Positions 26,635 through 36,414 are shown, counted from the stretch's first letter. The stretch: 64,000 nt of DNA from Thalassobaculum_A sp040219615 (GCF_040219615.1 NZ_JAVJSE010000041.1:62001-126000); one strand, 5' to 3'. Made by a program: numbers and translations. The notes: generated by a model from the letters alone, not told the origin.

Positions 26635-27839
26635 GCGACGGGCGGCCGCGGCGCGTCAGCGTCCTCGGCTCGACCGGGTCGGTCGGCTGCAACACCCTGG
26701 ACCTGGTGGAGCGACACCCCGAGCGGTTCGCCGTCGCCGCGCTGGCGGCCGGATCGAATGCCGGGCTGCTGGCCGAGCAGGCGAGGCGGACCCGGGCCGG
26801 TTTCGTCGCGATTGCCGACGAGAAGGCCTGGCCGGCCCTGAAGGACGCGCTCAGCGGGTCCGGGATCGAGGCCGCTGCCGGCCCGGCGGCGGTCGACGAG
26901 GCGGCACGCCGCGACACCGACTGGACGATGGCGGCGATCGTCGGGGCCGCCGGTCTGGCGCCGACCCTGACCGCGCTCCGCCAGGGCCGGGTGGTGGCGC
27001 TCGCCAACAAGGAGGCGCTGGTCTGCGCCGGCGACCTGTTCGTCGCCGAGGCGCGGGCCGCCGGCGCGACCATCCTGCCGGTCGATTCCGAGCACAACGC
27101 GATCTTCCAGGTGTTCGAGGCCGACCGCCCGGCGGCGATCGAGAAGATCATCCTGACCGCGTCCGGCGGGCCGTTCCGGACCCTGTCGCGCGACGCCATG
27201 CGGGCGAAGAGCGTCGAGGACGCTCTGGCCCACCCGAACTGGTCGATGGGGCCGAAGATCTCGATCGACTCCGCCACCATGATGAACAAGGGGCTGGAAC
27301 TCATCGAGGCGCACCATCTGTTCGGCCTGCCGGAGGACCGCATCGACATCCTGGTGCACCCGCAGTCGGTGGTGCACAGCCTGGTCGCCTATGTCGACGG
27401 CTCGGTGCTTGCACAGCTCGGGTCGCCCGACATGCGCACGCCGATCGCCTACGCACTGGCGTGGCCCGACCGGATGCCGTCGCCGACGCCGCGGCTGGAC
27501 CTGGCGGCTCTGGCACAGCTGTCCTTCGAGGCACCGGACCCGGTCCGCTTCCCGGCGCTCCGGCTGGCGCGCGAGGCGCTGCGCGCCGGCGGATCCGCGC
27601 CGGTGGTCCTGAACGCCGCCAACGAGGCGGCGGTCTCCGCCTTCGTGGCGCACCGGATCGGCTTCACCGAGATCGCCGAGGTGGTGGAGGCGGTGCTGGA
27701 GGCCATGCCGGTGTCGAGTGTCGCCGATCTCGACGCCGTGACCGGGTTCGACCGCGCGGCGCGTGAATGTGCGGCCGGCATCATCGCCGGCATATTGACG
27801 CACCGGCCGCGCGTTGCTTCCGCGGGCGGCGCGGACTAA
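26631..27839 (+). CDS. dxr: 1-Deoxy-D-xylulose-5-phosphate reductoisomerase
   Basis: Dxr (402 residues) makes 2-C-methylerythritol 4-phosphate in the non-mevalonate isoprenoid pathway. NADPH-binding VSVLGSTGSVGCNTLD, metal-ligand region PVDSEHNAIFQ, and the substrate loop NWSMGPKISIDSATMMNKGLE are visible. The start is GTG overlapping the cdsA stop (GTGA); the GTG one codon earlier (26628) is an alternative. The pathway products feed uppS in the same cluster. Confidence 0.96.
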   Translation: MSDGRPRRVSVLGSTGSVGCNTLDLVERHPERFAVAALAAGSNAGLLAEQARRTRAGFVAIADEKAWPALKDALSGSGIEAAAGPAAVDEAARRDTDWTMAAIVGAAGLAPTLTALRQGRVVALANKEALVCAGDLFVAEARAAGATILPVDSEHNAIFQVFEADRPAAIEKIILTASGGPFRTLSRDAMRAKSVEDALAHPNWSMGPKISIDSATMMNKGLELIEAHHLFGLPEDRIDILVHPQSVVHSLVAYVDGSVLAQLGSPDMRTPIAYALAWPDRMPSPTPRLDLAALAQLSFEAPDPVRFPALRLAREALRAGGSAPVVLNAANEAAVSAFVAHRIGFTEIAEVVEAVLEAMPVSSVADLDAVTGFDRAARECAAGIIAGILTHRPRVASAGGAD

Positions 27840-27890
27840 GTTCCCTCCGCAAGCGGGCGGGGACAGGCCAAACCAAGGGGACCCGAAGGC

Positions 27891-29018
27891 ATGTGGGCCG
27901 GGCTCGTCGAATACGTCATTCCGTTCCTCGTCATTCTGACCGTGCTCGTGTTCGTGCACGAGATGGGGCATTACCTCGTGGCCCGGCGCGCCGGCGTCAG
28001 GGTCGAGGTGTTCTCGGTCGGATTCGGCCGGGAGCTGTTCGGCTGGACCGCGCGGTCCGGTACGCGCTGGAAGATCTCGCTGCTGCCGCTCGGCGGCTAT
28101 GTGAAGATGTTCGGCGAGGCCGACCCGACCAGCACCGGCGGCTCCGGCGTCGATGCAATGTCCGAGGACGAACGGTCGGTCTCGTTCCATCACAAGCCGT
28201 TGAAGTCCCGCGCCGCGATCGTGGCCGCCGGACCGGCGGCGAACTTCCTGTTCGCGATCCTGCTGCTGGCCGGACTGTACACCTTCGTGGGCCGGACCTA
28301 CGCGCCGCCGGTCGCCGACGAAGTCGTTGCCGGTTCCGCGGCGGAGCAGGGCGGGGTCAAGGTCGGCGACACCTTCGTGACGGTCGACGGCGCGGCGATC
28401 GAGCGCTTCGACGACCTGCGGCGTGCGGTGTTCGAGCGCCCGGGGCAGCCGATCGAGCTGGTGGTCGAGCGCGACGGCAGCCGGATCCCGCTCACGGTGA
28501 CGCCCGCGACGGTGACCGAGACCGATCGTTTCGGCACCCAGCACACTTTCGGCCAGCTCGGCGTGCGAACCAACCGGGTCAGCATCCAGCAGCTCGATCC
28601 GGTCTCGGCGATCGGGGCGGCCGGCGCGGAAACCTGGTCGATCGTCGGGCAGACCCTCAACGCGGTCGGCCAGATCATCGCCGGGACCCGCGGGACCGAG
28701 GAGTTGGGCGGACCGCTGCGGATCGCCCAGTTGTCGGGCGACGTCGCGCAGCGTGGCTGGGTGACGACGATCTGGTTCATGGCCATGCTGTCGATCAACC
28801 TCGGTCTCATCAACCTGTTCCCGATCCCGGTCCTCGACGGCGGACACCTGCTGTTCTACGGAGTCGAGGCGCTGCGCGGGCGGCCGCTTGGCGAGCGTGC
28901 CCAGGAATGGGCGTCGATGGCCGGACTCACCCTGGTCATCGCGCTCATGCTGTTCGTGACCTGGAACGATCTCATCCACCTCAAAGTGGTCGAGTACATC
29001 GGGTCGCTGCTCGGGTAA
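27891..29018 (+). CDS. rseP: RseP-like site-2 protease (M50)
   Basis: A 375-residue intramembrane zinc metalloprotease. HEMGH (residues 23-27) and the second zinc-ligand motif NLFPIPVLDGGH are both present, with an FKPL-like patch and one PDZ domain (about residues 115-190, VAGSAAEQGGVKVGD) between the membrane segments. RseP cuts anti-sigma factors and remnant signal peptides. Position between dxr and bamA is conserved in proteobacteria. Typical enterobacterial RseP is about 450 residues with two PDZ domains; this is the shorter one-PDZ alphaproteobacterial form. Confidence 0.96.
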   Translation: MWAGLVEYVIPFLVILTVLVFVHEMGHYLVARRAGVRVEVFSVGFGRELFGWTARSGTRWKISLLPLGGYVKMFGEADPTSTGGSGVDAMSEDERSVSFHHKPLKSRAAIVAAGPAANFLFAILLLAGLYTFVGRTYAPPVADEVVAGSAAEQGGVKVGDTFVTVDGAAIERFDDLRRAVFERPGQPIELVVERDGSRIPLTVTPATVTETDRFGTQHTFGQLGVRTNRVSIQQLDPVSAIGAAGAETWSIVGQTLNAVGQIIAGTRGTEELGGPLRIAQLSGDVAQRGWVTTIWFMAMLSINLGLINLFPIPVLDGGHLLFYGVEALRGRPLGERAQEWASMAGLTLVIALMLFVTWNDLIHLKVVEYIGSLLG

Positions 29019-29116
29019 TTGGTTGTGATTTCTTCGGTTTGCGCCGCGTAGCCCGAACGCTATAGTCGCCGCCGCGCGTGCCAGCGCGACCGTGTTCGCC
29101 GATAGGGGGCCGGCTC

Positions 29117-31393
29117 TTGCCGTCATCGATCAAGATTTTGGTACAGGCGGTCGCGGTTGCGGTCGTATTGCTCCTGGGCGGGCCAGCGTCCGCGCAGAGC
29201 GGTTCCGGCCGTGTCTCGGACATCGAGGTCCAGGGCACGCAACGGATCGATCCCGGCACCGTGCGTTCCTACATGCTGATCCAGCCGGGCGACCTGTTCG
29301 ATCCGGAACGCCTGGACCGTTCGCTGAAGGCGCTGTTCGGGACCGGCCTGTTCGCCGACGTCACGATTCGCCGCCGCGGCGACGCGCTGCTGGTGACCGT
29401 GGTCGAGAACCCGATCATCAACCGGATCGCCTTCGAGGGTAACCAGCGGATCGACGACGAGGAACTGACCCGCGAGGTCGAGCTTCGGCCGCGCGTGGTG
29501 TTCACCCGTACCCGGGTGCAGCAGGACGTGCAGCGGATCGTCGAGATCTACCGGCGCTCAGGGCGCTACGGCGTGGCCGTCGAACCGAAGGTGATCCAGC
29601 AGGAGCAGAACCGGGTCGATCTGGTGTTCGAGATCGACGAGGGCGAACAGACCCCGGTGCAGACGATCTCGTTCATCGGCAACAAGCGGTTCAGCGATTC
29701 GACCCTGCGCGGGGTGATCCAGACCAAGGAATACGCCTTCTACCGCTTCCTGAGCTCCTCCGATACCTACGACCCCGACCGGTTGAGCTTCGATCGCGAA
29801 CTGCTGCGCCGGTTCTACCTCGAGAGCGGCTACGCCGACTTCCGTGTGCTCTCCGCGGTGGCCGAACTGACCCCGAACCGCGAGGCCTTCGTGGTCACCT
29901 TCACGGTGGAGGAGGGGCAGCCCTACGACTTCGGCAAGATCAGCTTCGACATCGGGCTGCCGCGCATCACCGATCAGGACCTCGCGGGGCTGGCGGTGAC
30001 CGAGACCGGCGATCGCTACGACTCGACCAAGGTGGACGACACGGTCGATGCGATCTCCGACAAGCTGGGCAACCAGGGCTACGCCTTCGTCGACATCCGG
30101 CCGCGGGTCGATCGGCACCCGGAGACCCAGACCGTCGACATCACCTATCAGATCGGCGAAGCCAGCAAGGTGTTCGTCGAGCGGATCGATATCGTCGGCA
30201 ACGTCCGGACGCTCGACCGGGTGATCCGGCGCGAGATGAACCTGGTCGAGGGCGACGCCTTCAACGTCTCAAACATGCGGCGATCCGAGCGTCGGATCCG
30301 CAACCTGGGCTTCTTCAAGTCGGTGAAGGTCTCAAACTCCGAAGGCTCGGCGCCGGACCGTACCAACATCCTGGTCGAGGTCGAGGAGCAGCCCACCGGC
30401 GAGATCTCGTTCGGCATCGGCTATTCCTCGGTCGACGCGGTGATCGGCGACGTCGGGATTCGCGAACGCAACCTTCTCGGCCGCGGCCAGGACCTGCGCT
30501 TCGGCGTCTCGGGGTCGGCGAGCTCGACCGAGTACGACATCTCGTTCACCGAGCCTTACTTCCTCGGGCGCGACGTCTCGGCCGGCTTCGACCTGTTCCG
30601 CGTCGAGCGCGAATACGACGAGAGTTCCTACTCCGAGGTGCGGACCGGCGGTTCGCTGCGCGCCGGCTACGAGCTCGCCCCGGACCTCCGGCAGACCGTC
30701 AACTACACGCTGAAGAACACCGAGATCAAAGACGTCGAGGCCGATGCCTCGCGCTTCGTCACCGAGCAGGAAGGCGAGACCCTGGTGTCGCAGTTCGGCC
30801 AGACCCTGACCTACGACAAGCGCGACAGCCGCGTCGACCCGCGCGACGGCTACATCGCCCAGTTCACCTCGGAGATCGCCGGCGCCGGCGGCGACGAGCG
30901 GTTCCTGCGCCTGAAGACCAAGGGGGCCTACTACGTCCCGTTCGATACGGTCTGGGGCCTGGCGTTCCTCGGCCAGGCCGGCTACATCGTCGGCCTCAGC
31001 CAGGACGTGTCCATCGCCGAGCGCTTCTTCATCGGCGGCAACAGTTTCCGTGGCTTCGAGAAGGCCGGTATCGGGCCGCGCGACGTCGATTCGGACGACG
31101 CGCTGGGCGGCAACCAATACTATGTCGGATCGGTCGAGTTGACCTTCCCGACCGGTCTGCCCGAGGATCTCGGCATGCGCGCCTACGTGTTCAGCGATGT
31201 CGGCAGTCTGTGGAACGTCGATGCCACCGGCCCGGAGGTCCGCGACGTGAACTCGATCCGGGCATCGTTGGGCATCGGCGTGGAGTTCGTGACGGCATTC
31301 GGGCGGATCCGGGTCGACGCCGCCGAACCGGTGCTGAAGGAAGACTTCGACAAGACCGAGCTGTTCCGCTTCAGCTTCGGCACACGCTTCTGA
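29117..31393 (+). CDS. bamA: Outer membrane protein assembly factor BamA
   Basis: BamA (758 residues) inserts beta-barrel proteins into the outer membrane. A signal peptide (KILVQAVAVAVVLLLGGPASAQ) is followed by about five POTRA domains (residues about 30-400) and a 16-strand barrel with the conserved SFRGFE motif, ending in a C-terminal Phe (SFGTRF). I chose the TTG at 29117 because AGGGGG lies at proper distance; a GTG at 29078 gives a longer signal but has no ribosome site. skp follows 11 bases later. Confidence 0.96.
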   Translation: MPSSIKILVQAVAVAVVLLLGGPASAQSGSGRVSDIEVQGTQRIDPGTVRSYMLIQPGDLFDPERLDRSLKALFGTGLFADVTIRRRGDALLVTVVENPIINRIAFEGNQRIDDEELTREVELRPRVVFTRTRVQQDVQRIVEIYRRSGRYGVAVEPKVIQQEQNRVDLVFEIDEGEQTPVQTISFIGNKRFSDSTLRGVIQTKEYAFYRFLSSSDTYDPDRLSFDRELLRRFYLESGYADFRVLSAVAELTPNREAFVVTFTVEEGQPYDFGKISFDIGLPRITDQDLAGLAVTETGDRYDSTKVDDTVDAISDKLGNQGYAFVDIRPRVDRHPETQTVDITYQIGEASKVFVERIDIVGNVRTLDRVIRREMNLVEGDAFNVSNMRRSERRIRNLGFFKSVKVSNSEGSAPDRTNILVEVEEQPTGEISFGIGYSSVDAVIGDVGIRERNLLGRGQDLRFGVSGSASSTEYDISFTEPYFLGRDVSAGFDLFRVEREYDESSYSEVRTGGSLRAGYELAPDLRQTVNYTLKNTEIKDVEADASRFVTEQEGETLVSQFGQTLTYDKRDSRVDPRDGYIAQFTSEIAGAGGDERFLRLKTKGAYYVPFDTVWGLAFLGQAGYIVGLSQDVSIAERFFIGGNSFRGFEKAGIGPRDVDSDDALGGNQYYVGSVELTFPTGLPEDLGMRAYVFSDVGSLWNVDATGPEVRDVNSIRASLGIGVEFVTAFGRIRVDAAEPVLKEDFDKTELFRFSFGTRF

Positions 31394-31404
31394 GGAGGCC
31401 GCAT

Positions 31405-31983
31405 ATGTCGGCCCGAATGGCGGCGGCCATGCTGGCCGCGCTGATGTCCATTGCGGCGCCGGGCGGATCGGCGATCGCGCAGACCGCTGCACCGTCCGTC
31501 GCGCAGGCCGAACTGCCGATCGCCGTGGTCGACGTCCAGGGGATCATGCGGGCGGCGAAGGCCGCCAAGGCGATCCACGACCAGATCGAGACCCGGCGCA
31601 GCGCCTACCAGGAAGAGGTTGCGGCGGAGGAGCGGCGGTTGCGGGTCGCCGAGCAGGATCTCTCGCAGCAGCGCGCGGTGCTGGCGCCCGATGCCTATCA
31701 GCAGAAGGTCCGGGAGTTCCAGACGAAGGTGGCGGAGGTCCAGCGCCAGGTGCAGATGCGCAAGCGGGAGCTGGACGAGACCTTCGCCCGGGCCATGAAC
31801 GAGGTCCGGAAATCGCTGGTCGCGGTGGTGGCGGAGATCGCCGAGCAGCGCGGCATCAAGCTGGTGCTCTTCAAGAGCCAGATCGTGATCGCCGAGAAGT
31901 CCCTGGACGTCTCCGACGAGACGCTGCAGCGTCTGAACGAGCGGCTGCCGACGGTGAAGGTCGAGCTGCCGGCCCTGAAATAG
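31405..31983 (+). CDS. ompH: OmpH/Skp family periplasmic chaperone
   Basis: A 192-residue secreted protein: a signal peptide of about 26 residues ending SAIAQ, then IAVVDVQGIMRAAKAAK, two long charged coiled-coil helices (about residues 55-150, for example EEVAAEERRLRVAEQDLSQQ), and a C-terminal beta segment. This is the jellyfish-like Skp fold, a trimer that holds unfolded outer-membrane proteins on the way to BamA. GAGGAGG precedes the ATG. It lies between bamA and lpxD, as in E. coli. Confidence 0.92.
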   Translation: MSARMAAAMLAALMSIAAPGGSAIAQTAAPSVAQAELPIAVVDVQGIMRAAKAAKAIHDQIETRRSAYQEEVAAEERRLRVAEQDLSQQRAVLAPDAYQQKVREFQTKVAEVQRQVQMRKRELDETFARAMNEVRKSLVAVVAEIAEQRGIKLVLFKSQIVIAEKSLDVSDETLQRLNERLPTVKVELPALK

Positions 31984-31993
31984 GATCCGCGCG

Positions 31994-33022
31994 ATGACCG
32001 ATCCACGGTTCTTTCGCTCCAGAGGCCCGTTTTCGCTAGCCGAGCTGGCGGCCATGACCGGGGCCGAACTGGTCGGCGCAACGGACCCCGAGCGACGGGT
32101 GGCCGATCTGGCGTCGCTCGACAGCGCCGGAGAGAGCGACATCAGCTTTCTCGAGAACCGCCGCTACCTCGCCGGTTTCCGGACCAGTCGGGCCGGAGCC
32201 TGTCTGGTGGCGCCGGACTTCGTCGACCAGGCACCGGCCGGGATGGCCCTGCTGGTGACCAAGCGTCCGCGCCGGAACTTCGCCCGGATCGGCCAGACCT
32301 TCTATCCGACCGAGCCGGCGTCGCCGGGCGTGCATGCGGCGGCCTTCGTGGACCCGAGCGCCGAACTGGGCGACGCGGTGTCGGTCGCTCCCGGAGCGGT
32401 GATCGGGGCCGGAGTCAGGATCGGCGCGCGCAGCGAGATCGGCCCGAACGCGGTGATCGGCGAAGCGGTCGAGATCGGCGAGTCGACGCGGGTCGGGGTC
32501 GGGGCCTCGGTCAGCCACGCACGCATCGGGTCCCGGGTGTTCCTGTATCCCGGGGTCCGGATCGGTCAGCCGGGCTTCGGGTTCGAGATGGATGGCGACG
32601 GCCCCTTCGTGGTGCCGCAGCTCGGCCGGGTCATTGTCGAGGACGACGTCGAGATCGGTGCGAACACCACCGTCGATCGCGGCAGTGGCCCGGACACCGT
32701 GATCGGGCGCGGTACCATGATTGATAATCTTGTGCAGATAGGCCACAACGTCGTGGTCGGTCGCGGCTGCATCATTGTCGCGCAGGTCGGCATCTCGGGA
32801 AGCACGCGGCTGGGCGATCGGGTGGTTCTGGCCGGTCAGGTCGGGGTCGCCGGGCATCTGGAAATCGGCGACGGAGTCCAGATCGCGGCCAAGTCCGGAG
32901 TAACCCGAAGCGTGCCTGCCGGCGTGGCGGTGGGGGGCGCGCCGGCCGTTCCGGTTCGTGAGTTCCGCCGCCAGATCGCGGCCATCAAGCGATTGGGACG
33001 ACGCAGCGAAGACGAGACGTGA
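31994..33022 (+). CDS. lpxD: UDP-3-O-(3-hydroxyacyl)glucosamine N-acyltransferase
   Basis: LpxD (342 residues) adds the second acyl chain in lipid A synthesis. The N-terminal uridine-binding domain (DISFLENRRYLAGF) is followed by a left-handed beta-helix of hexapeptide repeats (about residues 105-290), the catalytic His in IDNLVQIGHNVVVGRG, and a C-terminal helix. Its stop sits just before the fabZ start. Confidence 0.96.
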   Translation: MTDPRFFRSRGPFSLAELAAMTGAELVGATDPERRVADLASLDSAGESDISFLENRRYLAGFRTSRAGACLVAPDFVDQAPAGMALLVTKRPRRNFARIGQTFYPTEPASPGVHAAAFVDPSAELGDAVSVAPGAVIGAGVRIGARSEIGPNAVIGEAVEIGESTRVGVGASVSHARIGSRVFLYPGVRIGQPGFGFEMDGDGPFVVPQLGRVIVEDDVEIGANTTVDRGSGPDTVIGRGTMIDNLVQIGHNVVVGRGCIIVAQVGISGSTRLGDRVVLAGQVGVAGHLEIGDGVQIAAKSGVTRSVPAGVAVGGAPAVPVREFRRQIAAIKRLGRRSEDET

Positions 33023-33033
33023 GGCGTCGAGAA

Positions 33034-33510
33034 ATGAGTCAGGCGGAATCGGCCCCGGCAGCGGAAGCCGGATTTGATATCGACGTGATGCGGGTCATGG
33101 AATTGATCCCGCATCGCTATCCGTTCCTGATGGTGGATCGCGTCGCGTCGATCATTCCGAACGTCAGCTGCATCGGGATCAAGAACGTTTCCATCAACGA
33201 GCCGTTCTTCGCCGGCCACTTCCCGCAGCGCCCGGTGATGCCGGGGGTGCTGATCATCGAGTCGATGGCGCAGACCGCCGGCTGCCTGGTCGTCGCCACC
33301 CTCGGCGCGGAGTCGGAGGGCAAGCTGGTGTACTTCATGACCGTGGACGACGCCCGGTTCCGCAAGCCGGTTGTGCCCGGCGACCAGATGAAGGTCCATG
33401 TCAGCAAGCTGCGTAACCGCGGCGCCGTCTGGAAGTTCCGGGGAGAGGCACGGGTGAACGGGACGCTGGTCGCGGAGGCGACCTACTCCGCGATGATCCT
33501 CGACGCCTGA
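33034..33510 (+). CDS. fabZ: 3-Hydroxyacyl-ACP dehydratase FabZ
   Basis: FabZ (158 residues) dehydrates 3-hydroxyacyl-ACP in fatty acid elongation. The hot-dog fold dyad is His27 in ELIPHRYPFLMVD and Glu76 in PGVLIIESMAQ. I chose ATG 33034; a GTG at 33019 overlapping the lpxD stop is possible but adds only MRRRE. Placement between lpxD and lpxA balances fatty acid flow between phospholipid and lipid A. Confidence 0.96.
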   Translation: MSQAESAPAAEAGFDIDVMRVMELIPHRYPFLMVDRVASIIPNVSCIGIKNVSINEPFFAGHFPQRPVMPGVLIIESMAQTAGCLVVATLGAESEGKLVYFMTVDDARFRKPVVPGDQMKVHVSKLRNRGAVWKFRGEARVNGTLVAEATYSAMILDA

Positions 33511-33524
33511 ACCGGAGAGGCAGA

Positions 33525-34328
33525 GTGGCGCGCGAGATCCATTCGACAGCTGTCGTCGACCCCGGCGCCGAACTGGCGGACGGTGTAAAGGTCGGCCCCT
33601 TTTCCGTGATCGGTCCGCAGGTCGTCCTGGCCGAGGGCTGCGTGGTCCACAGCCACGCGGTCATCGGCGGCCGCACCAGGATCGGCGCCCGCAGCGAGGT
33701 GTTTCCGTTCGCCAGCGTCGGGCTGCGCCCGCAGGACCTGAAGTACCGCGGCGAACCGTCGGAGCTGGTGATCGGCAGCGAGACCGTGATCCGCGAGCAC
33801 GTGACGCTGAATCCCGGCACCGAGGGCGGCGGCATGGTGACCAGGGTCGGCGACCGCTGCCTGCTGATGGTCGGGACCCACGTAGGTCACGACTGCGAGG
33901 TCGGCGACGGGGTGATCATGGCCAACAACGCCACGCTGGCCGGCCATGTCCGGGTCGGCGACTTCGCCGTGCTGGGCGGGCTGTCCGCCGTCCACCAGTT
34001 CGTCCGGATCGGTCGCAACGCCATGGTCGGCGGCGTCACCGGCGTCGAGCGCGATGTCATTCCGTACGGGTCGGTCATGGGCGACCGGGCCCGGCTCTCC
34101 GGAATCAACATCATCGGCATGAAGCGTCGCGGCCACAGCCGCGAGGACATCAACAGCGTACGCAAGGCCTACCGTCTGCTGTTCGCCAGCGAGGGGACGT
34201 TCATGGAGCGTCTGCAGGAAGTGGCCGAGGAGTTTGCCGATTGCGCGCCGGTGATGGAGATCGTCGGCTTCATCCGCGAGGATTCGTCGCGGAAGATCTG
34301 CCAGCCGGGGGACGGCGGCGAAGTCTGA
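33525..34328 (+). CDS. lpxA: UDP-N-acetylglucosamine O-acyltransferase
   Basis: LpxA (267 residues) does the first step of lipid A synthesis. It is a hexapeptide-repeat beta-helix (about residues 1-190) with the catalytic His in GTHVGHDCEVGDG and the substrate region GTEGGGMVTRVGD, plus a C-terminal helical domain starting near MKRRGHSREDINSVRKAYR. The start is GTG behind GGAGAGG, 14 bases after fabZ. Confidence 0.97.
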   Translation: MAREIHSTAVVDPGAELADGVKVGPFSVIGPQVVLAEGCVVHSHAVIGGRTRIGARSEVFPFASVGLRPQDLKYRGEPSELVIGSETVIREHVTLNPGTEGGGMVTRVGDRCLLMVGTHVGHDCEVGDGVIMANNATLAGHVRVGDFAVLGGLSAVHQFVRIGRNAMVGGVTGVERDVIPYGSVMGDRARLSGINIIGMKRRGHSREDINSVRKAYRLLFASEGTFMERLQEVAEEFADCAPVMEIVGFIREDSSRKICQPGDGGEV

Positions 34329-34335
34329 GGCGGAC

Positions 34336-35160
34336 ATGAGCGGTCTCGGGATTGTCGCGGGAGGGGGAGTCCTGCCCCGGCGCATTGCGGAAACCGCCGC
34401 CGCGGCCGGCCGGCCGGTATTCGTGGTGGCTTTCGAAGGCCATACCGACGCGGAGACGGTGGCCGGCCTGCCCCATGTCTGGCTCAAGCTGGGACAGACC
34501 AACGCGGCGCTGCGCGCCCTGCGCGAGGCGGACTGTGCCGACGTGGTCATGGCCGGACCGATGCGGCGGCCGACGCTCTCGTCGCTGTCGCTCGACTTCC
34601 GCTCGATGACCGCGCTCGCCAGGGCCGGCAGCCGGGTGTTCGGGGACGACGGGCTGCTTTCGGTCATCGTCGAGGAGATCGAGCGCGAGGGGTTCCAGGT
34701 GGTCGGCGTGGAGGATGTGATCGGCGGCTACCTGGCCCCGGAGGGGATGCAGGCCGGAAGATCGCTCGACGCGGCCGACGAACGCGACGTCGCGCGCGGC
34801 ATCGCCGCCCTTCACGCCGTAGGCGGTGCCGATATCGGCCAGGCGGTGGCGGTCCAGGAGGGCCTGGTGCTGGCGGTTGAGGCCATCGAGGGAACCGACG
34901 CCATGATCGCGCGGGCCGGCGCACTGCGCAGGCCGGGCCCGGGCCCCGTGCTGGTCAAGGGGGCCAAGCCGGGCCAGGAGCAGCGTGCCGACCGCCCGAC
35001 CGTGGGCGAGGCGACCGTGGCTGCGGCGAAGGCCGCCGGGTTCCGCGGCATCGTCGTCGAGGCCGGGGCGACGCTGGTGATCGACCGCGAGGCCACGGTC
35101 GGCGCGGTCGAGGCCGCCGGGCTGTTCCTGCTGGCGCGGCGCTTCGCGGGCCCGACATGA
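34336..35160 (+). CDS. lpxI: UDP-2,3-diacylglucosamine diphosphatase LpxI
   Basis: LpxI (DUF1009, 274 residues) makes lipid X from UDP-2,3-diacylglucosamine. It replaces the unrelated LpxH in alphaproteobacteria. Typical segments are LGIVAGGGVLPRRIAE, GPMRRPTLSSL, DDGLLSVIVEEIEREGF and the C-terminal AGFRGIVVEAGATLVIDRE. It sits between lpxA and lpxB and overlaps lpxB by four bases (ATGA), consistent with its step in the pathway. Confidence 0.95.
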   Translation: MSGLGIVAGGGVLPRRIAETAAAAGRPVFVVAFEGHTDAETVAGLPHVWLKLGQTNAALRALREADCADVVMAGPMRRPTLSSLSLDFRSMTALARAGSRVFGDDGLLSVIVEEIEREGFQVVGVEDVIGGYLAPEGMQAGRSLDAADERDVARGIAALHAVGGADIGQAVAVQEGLVLAVEAIEGTDAMIARAGALRRPGPGPVLVKGAKPGQEQRADRPTVGEATVAAAKAAGFRGIVVEAGATLVIDREATVGAVEAAGLFLLARRFAGPT

Positions 35161-36338
35161 TCGACGACGATGCGCCGCTGATCTACCTGATGGCCGGCGA
35201 GGCTTCGGGAGACGTCCTTGGCGCCGGCCTGATGCGGGCACTCCGGATCCGCACCGACGGTCGCGTCCGGTTCGCCGGCCTGGGCGGCGACACCATGGCG
35301 GCCGAGGGGCTGGACAGCCTGTTTCCGATCTCCGAGATGGCGGTGATGGGGATCGTCGAGATCCTGCCGAAGGCGCCGATGCTGCTGCGCCGGGTCTGGC
35401 AGACCGCCGACGACGCCTGGGCCCGCCGGCCGGCGGCGGTTGTATCCATCGATTCCAAGGCCTTCACCATGCGGGTCCAGAAGATCCTGCACCGGCGCCG
35501 GGCCAAGGCCGGCGGCGAGGGCCCGAAGCTGATCCACTGGGTGCCGCCGACGGTCTGGGCCTGGCGGCCGGGGCGGGCCAAGGCGATCGCCCGCCACCTC
35601 GACCACCTGATGACGCTGTTCCCGTTCGAGCCGCCGTATTTCGAGGCGCACGGGCTGGAGACCACCTTCGTCGGGCATCCCGCGGCCGGTCAGCCGGCCG
35701 GCAACGGCGCGGCGTTCCGCGGCCGGTTCCGGCTTCCCAAGGGCGCGCCGGTGCTCGGCGTGATGCCGGGCAGCCGGCCCGGCGAGGTCCGGCGGCTGCT
35801 GCCGGTGTTCCGCGAGGTGGTGGCGCGGCTGGCCGGCCGCTACCAGTCGCTGCAGGTGGTGATCCCGACGGTGCCGCTGGTCGCCGAGGCGATCCGCGAA
35901 GAGACCCGGAGCTGGCGGGCGCCGGTCACGGTGGTCGAGGATCCGCGCTACAAATACGACGCCTTCGCGGCCTGCACGGTGGCGCTGGCGGCGTCCGGCA
36001 CGGTGACGCTGGAGCTGACCCTGGCCGGCGTGCCGACGGTGGTCGCCTACCGGGTGAACGCGGTCTCGGCGGCGATCGCCCGGCGCCTGATCGACCCCGA
36101 GGCGATCGTCCTGACCAACAAGCTGCTGGGGCGGCGGGTGATCCCGCAGTTCATCCAGGAGGACTGCACGCCCGACCGGCTGACCGTCGCGGTCGAACGG
36201 CTGTTCGACGACCCACGGGCCCGGGCCGAGCAGGGAGCTGCCAGCGAGGCCGTGCGCCGCCTGCTGACCGCCGACGGCGAGGCGCCGTCGATGCGGGCCG
36301 CCGACACCGTGCTGCGGGTCGCCGGCGTCGTCGCCTGA
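35157..36338 (+). CDS. lpxB: Lipid-A-disaccharide synthase
   Basis: LpxB (393 residues) joins lipid X to UDP-2,3-diacylglucosamine. The GT19 family pattern is clear: LMAGEASGDVLGAGLM at the N-terminus, GLGGDTMAAEG, MGIVEILPKAP, HWVPPTVWAWRPGRAK, the glycosyltransferase segment GVMPGSRPGEVRRLLPVF, and AASGTVTLELTLAGVP. It is the last gene of the cluster; a strong hairpin follows, shared with convergent gltA. Confidence 0.97.
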   Translation: MIDDDAPLIYLMAGEASGDVLGAGLMRALRIRTDGRVRFAGLGGDTMAAEGLDSLFPISEMAVMGIVEILPKAPMLLRRVWQTADDAWARRPAAVVSIDSKAFTMRVQKILHRRRAKAGGEGPKLIHWVPPTVWAWRPGRAKAIARHLDHLMTLFPFEPPYFEAHGLETTFVGHPAAGQPAGNGAAFRGRFRLPKGAPVLGVMPGSRPGEVRRLLPVFREVVARLAGRYQSLQVVIPTVPLVAEAIREETRSWRAPVTVVEDPRYKYDAFAACTVALAASGTVTLELTLAGVPTVVAYRVNAVSAAIARRLIDPEAIVLTNKLLGRRVIPQFIQEDCTPDRLTVAVERLFDDPRARAEQGAASEAVRRLLTADGEAPSMRAADTVLRVAGVVA

Positions 36339-36392
36339 GCGGAGCGACGGTCCTCGACTGACGGATTCCCACGCAGGCAGCGGAAATGCGAA

Positions 36393-36414
36393 GGGGCGGC
36401 CCGAAAGCCGCCCC
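36393..36414. terminator. Bidirectional terminator between lpxB and gltA
   Basis: GGGGCGGC and GCCGCCCC form a perfect eight-base stem with a six-base loop (CCGAAA) midway between the convergent genes. T-rich tails are poor on both sides, as often in high-G+C genomes. Confidence 0.65.

Noticed and set aside
29040..29116. Separate promoter in front of bamA (CTATAG near 29061)
   Set aside because: The best minus-35 candidate (TTGCGC) is at only 15 bases spacing; too weak to list.
26274..29126. Minus-strand open frame of 950 codons across cdsA, dxr and rseP
   Set aside because: Antisense to three certain genes; low-complexity Arg/Asp/Gly-rich product with no recognisable domain.
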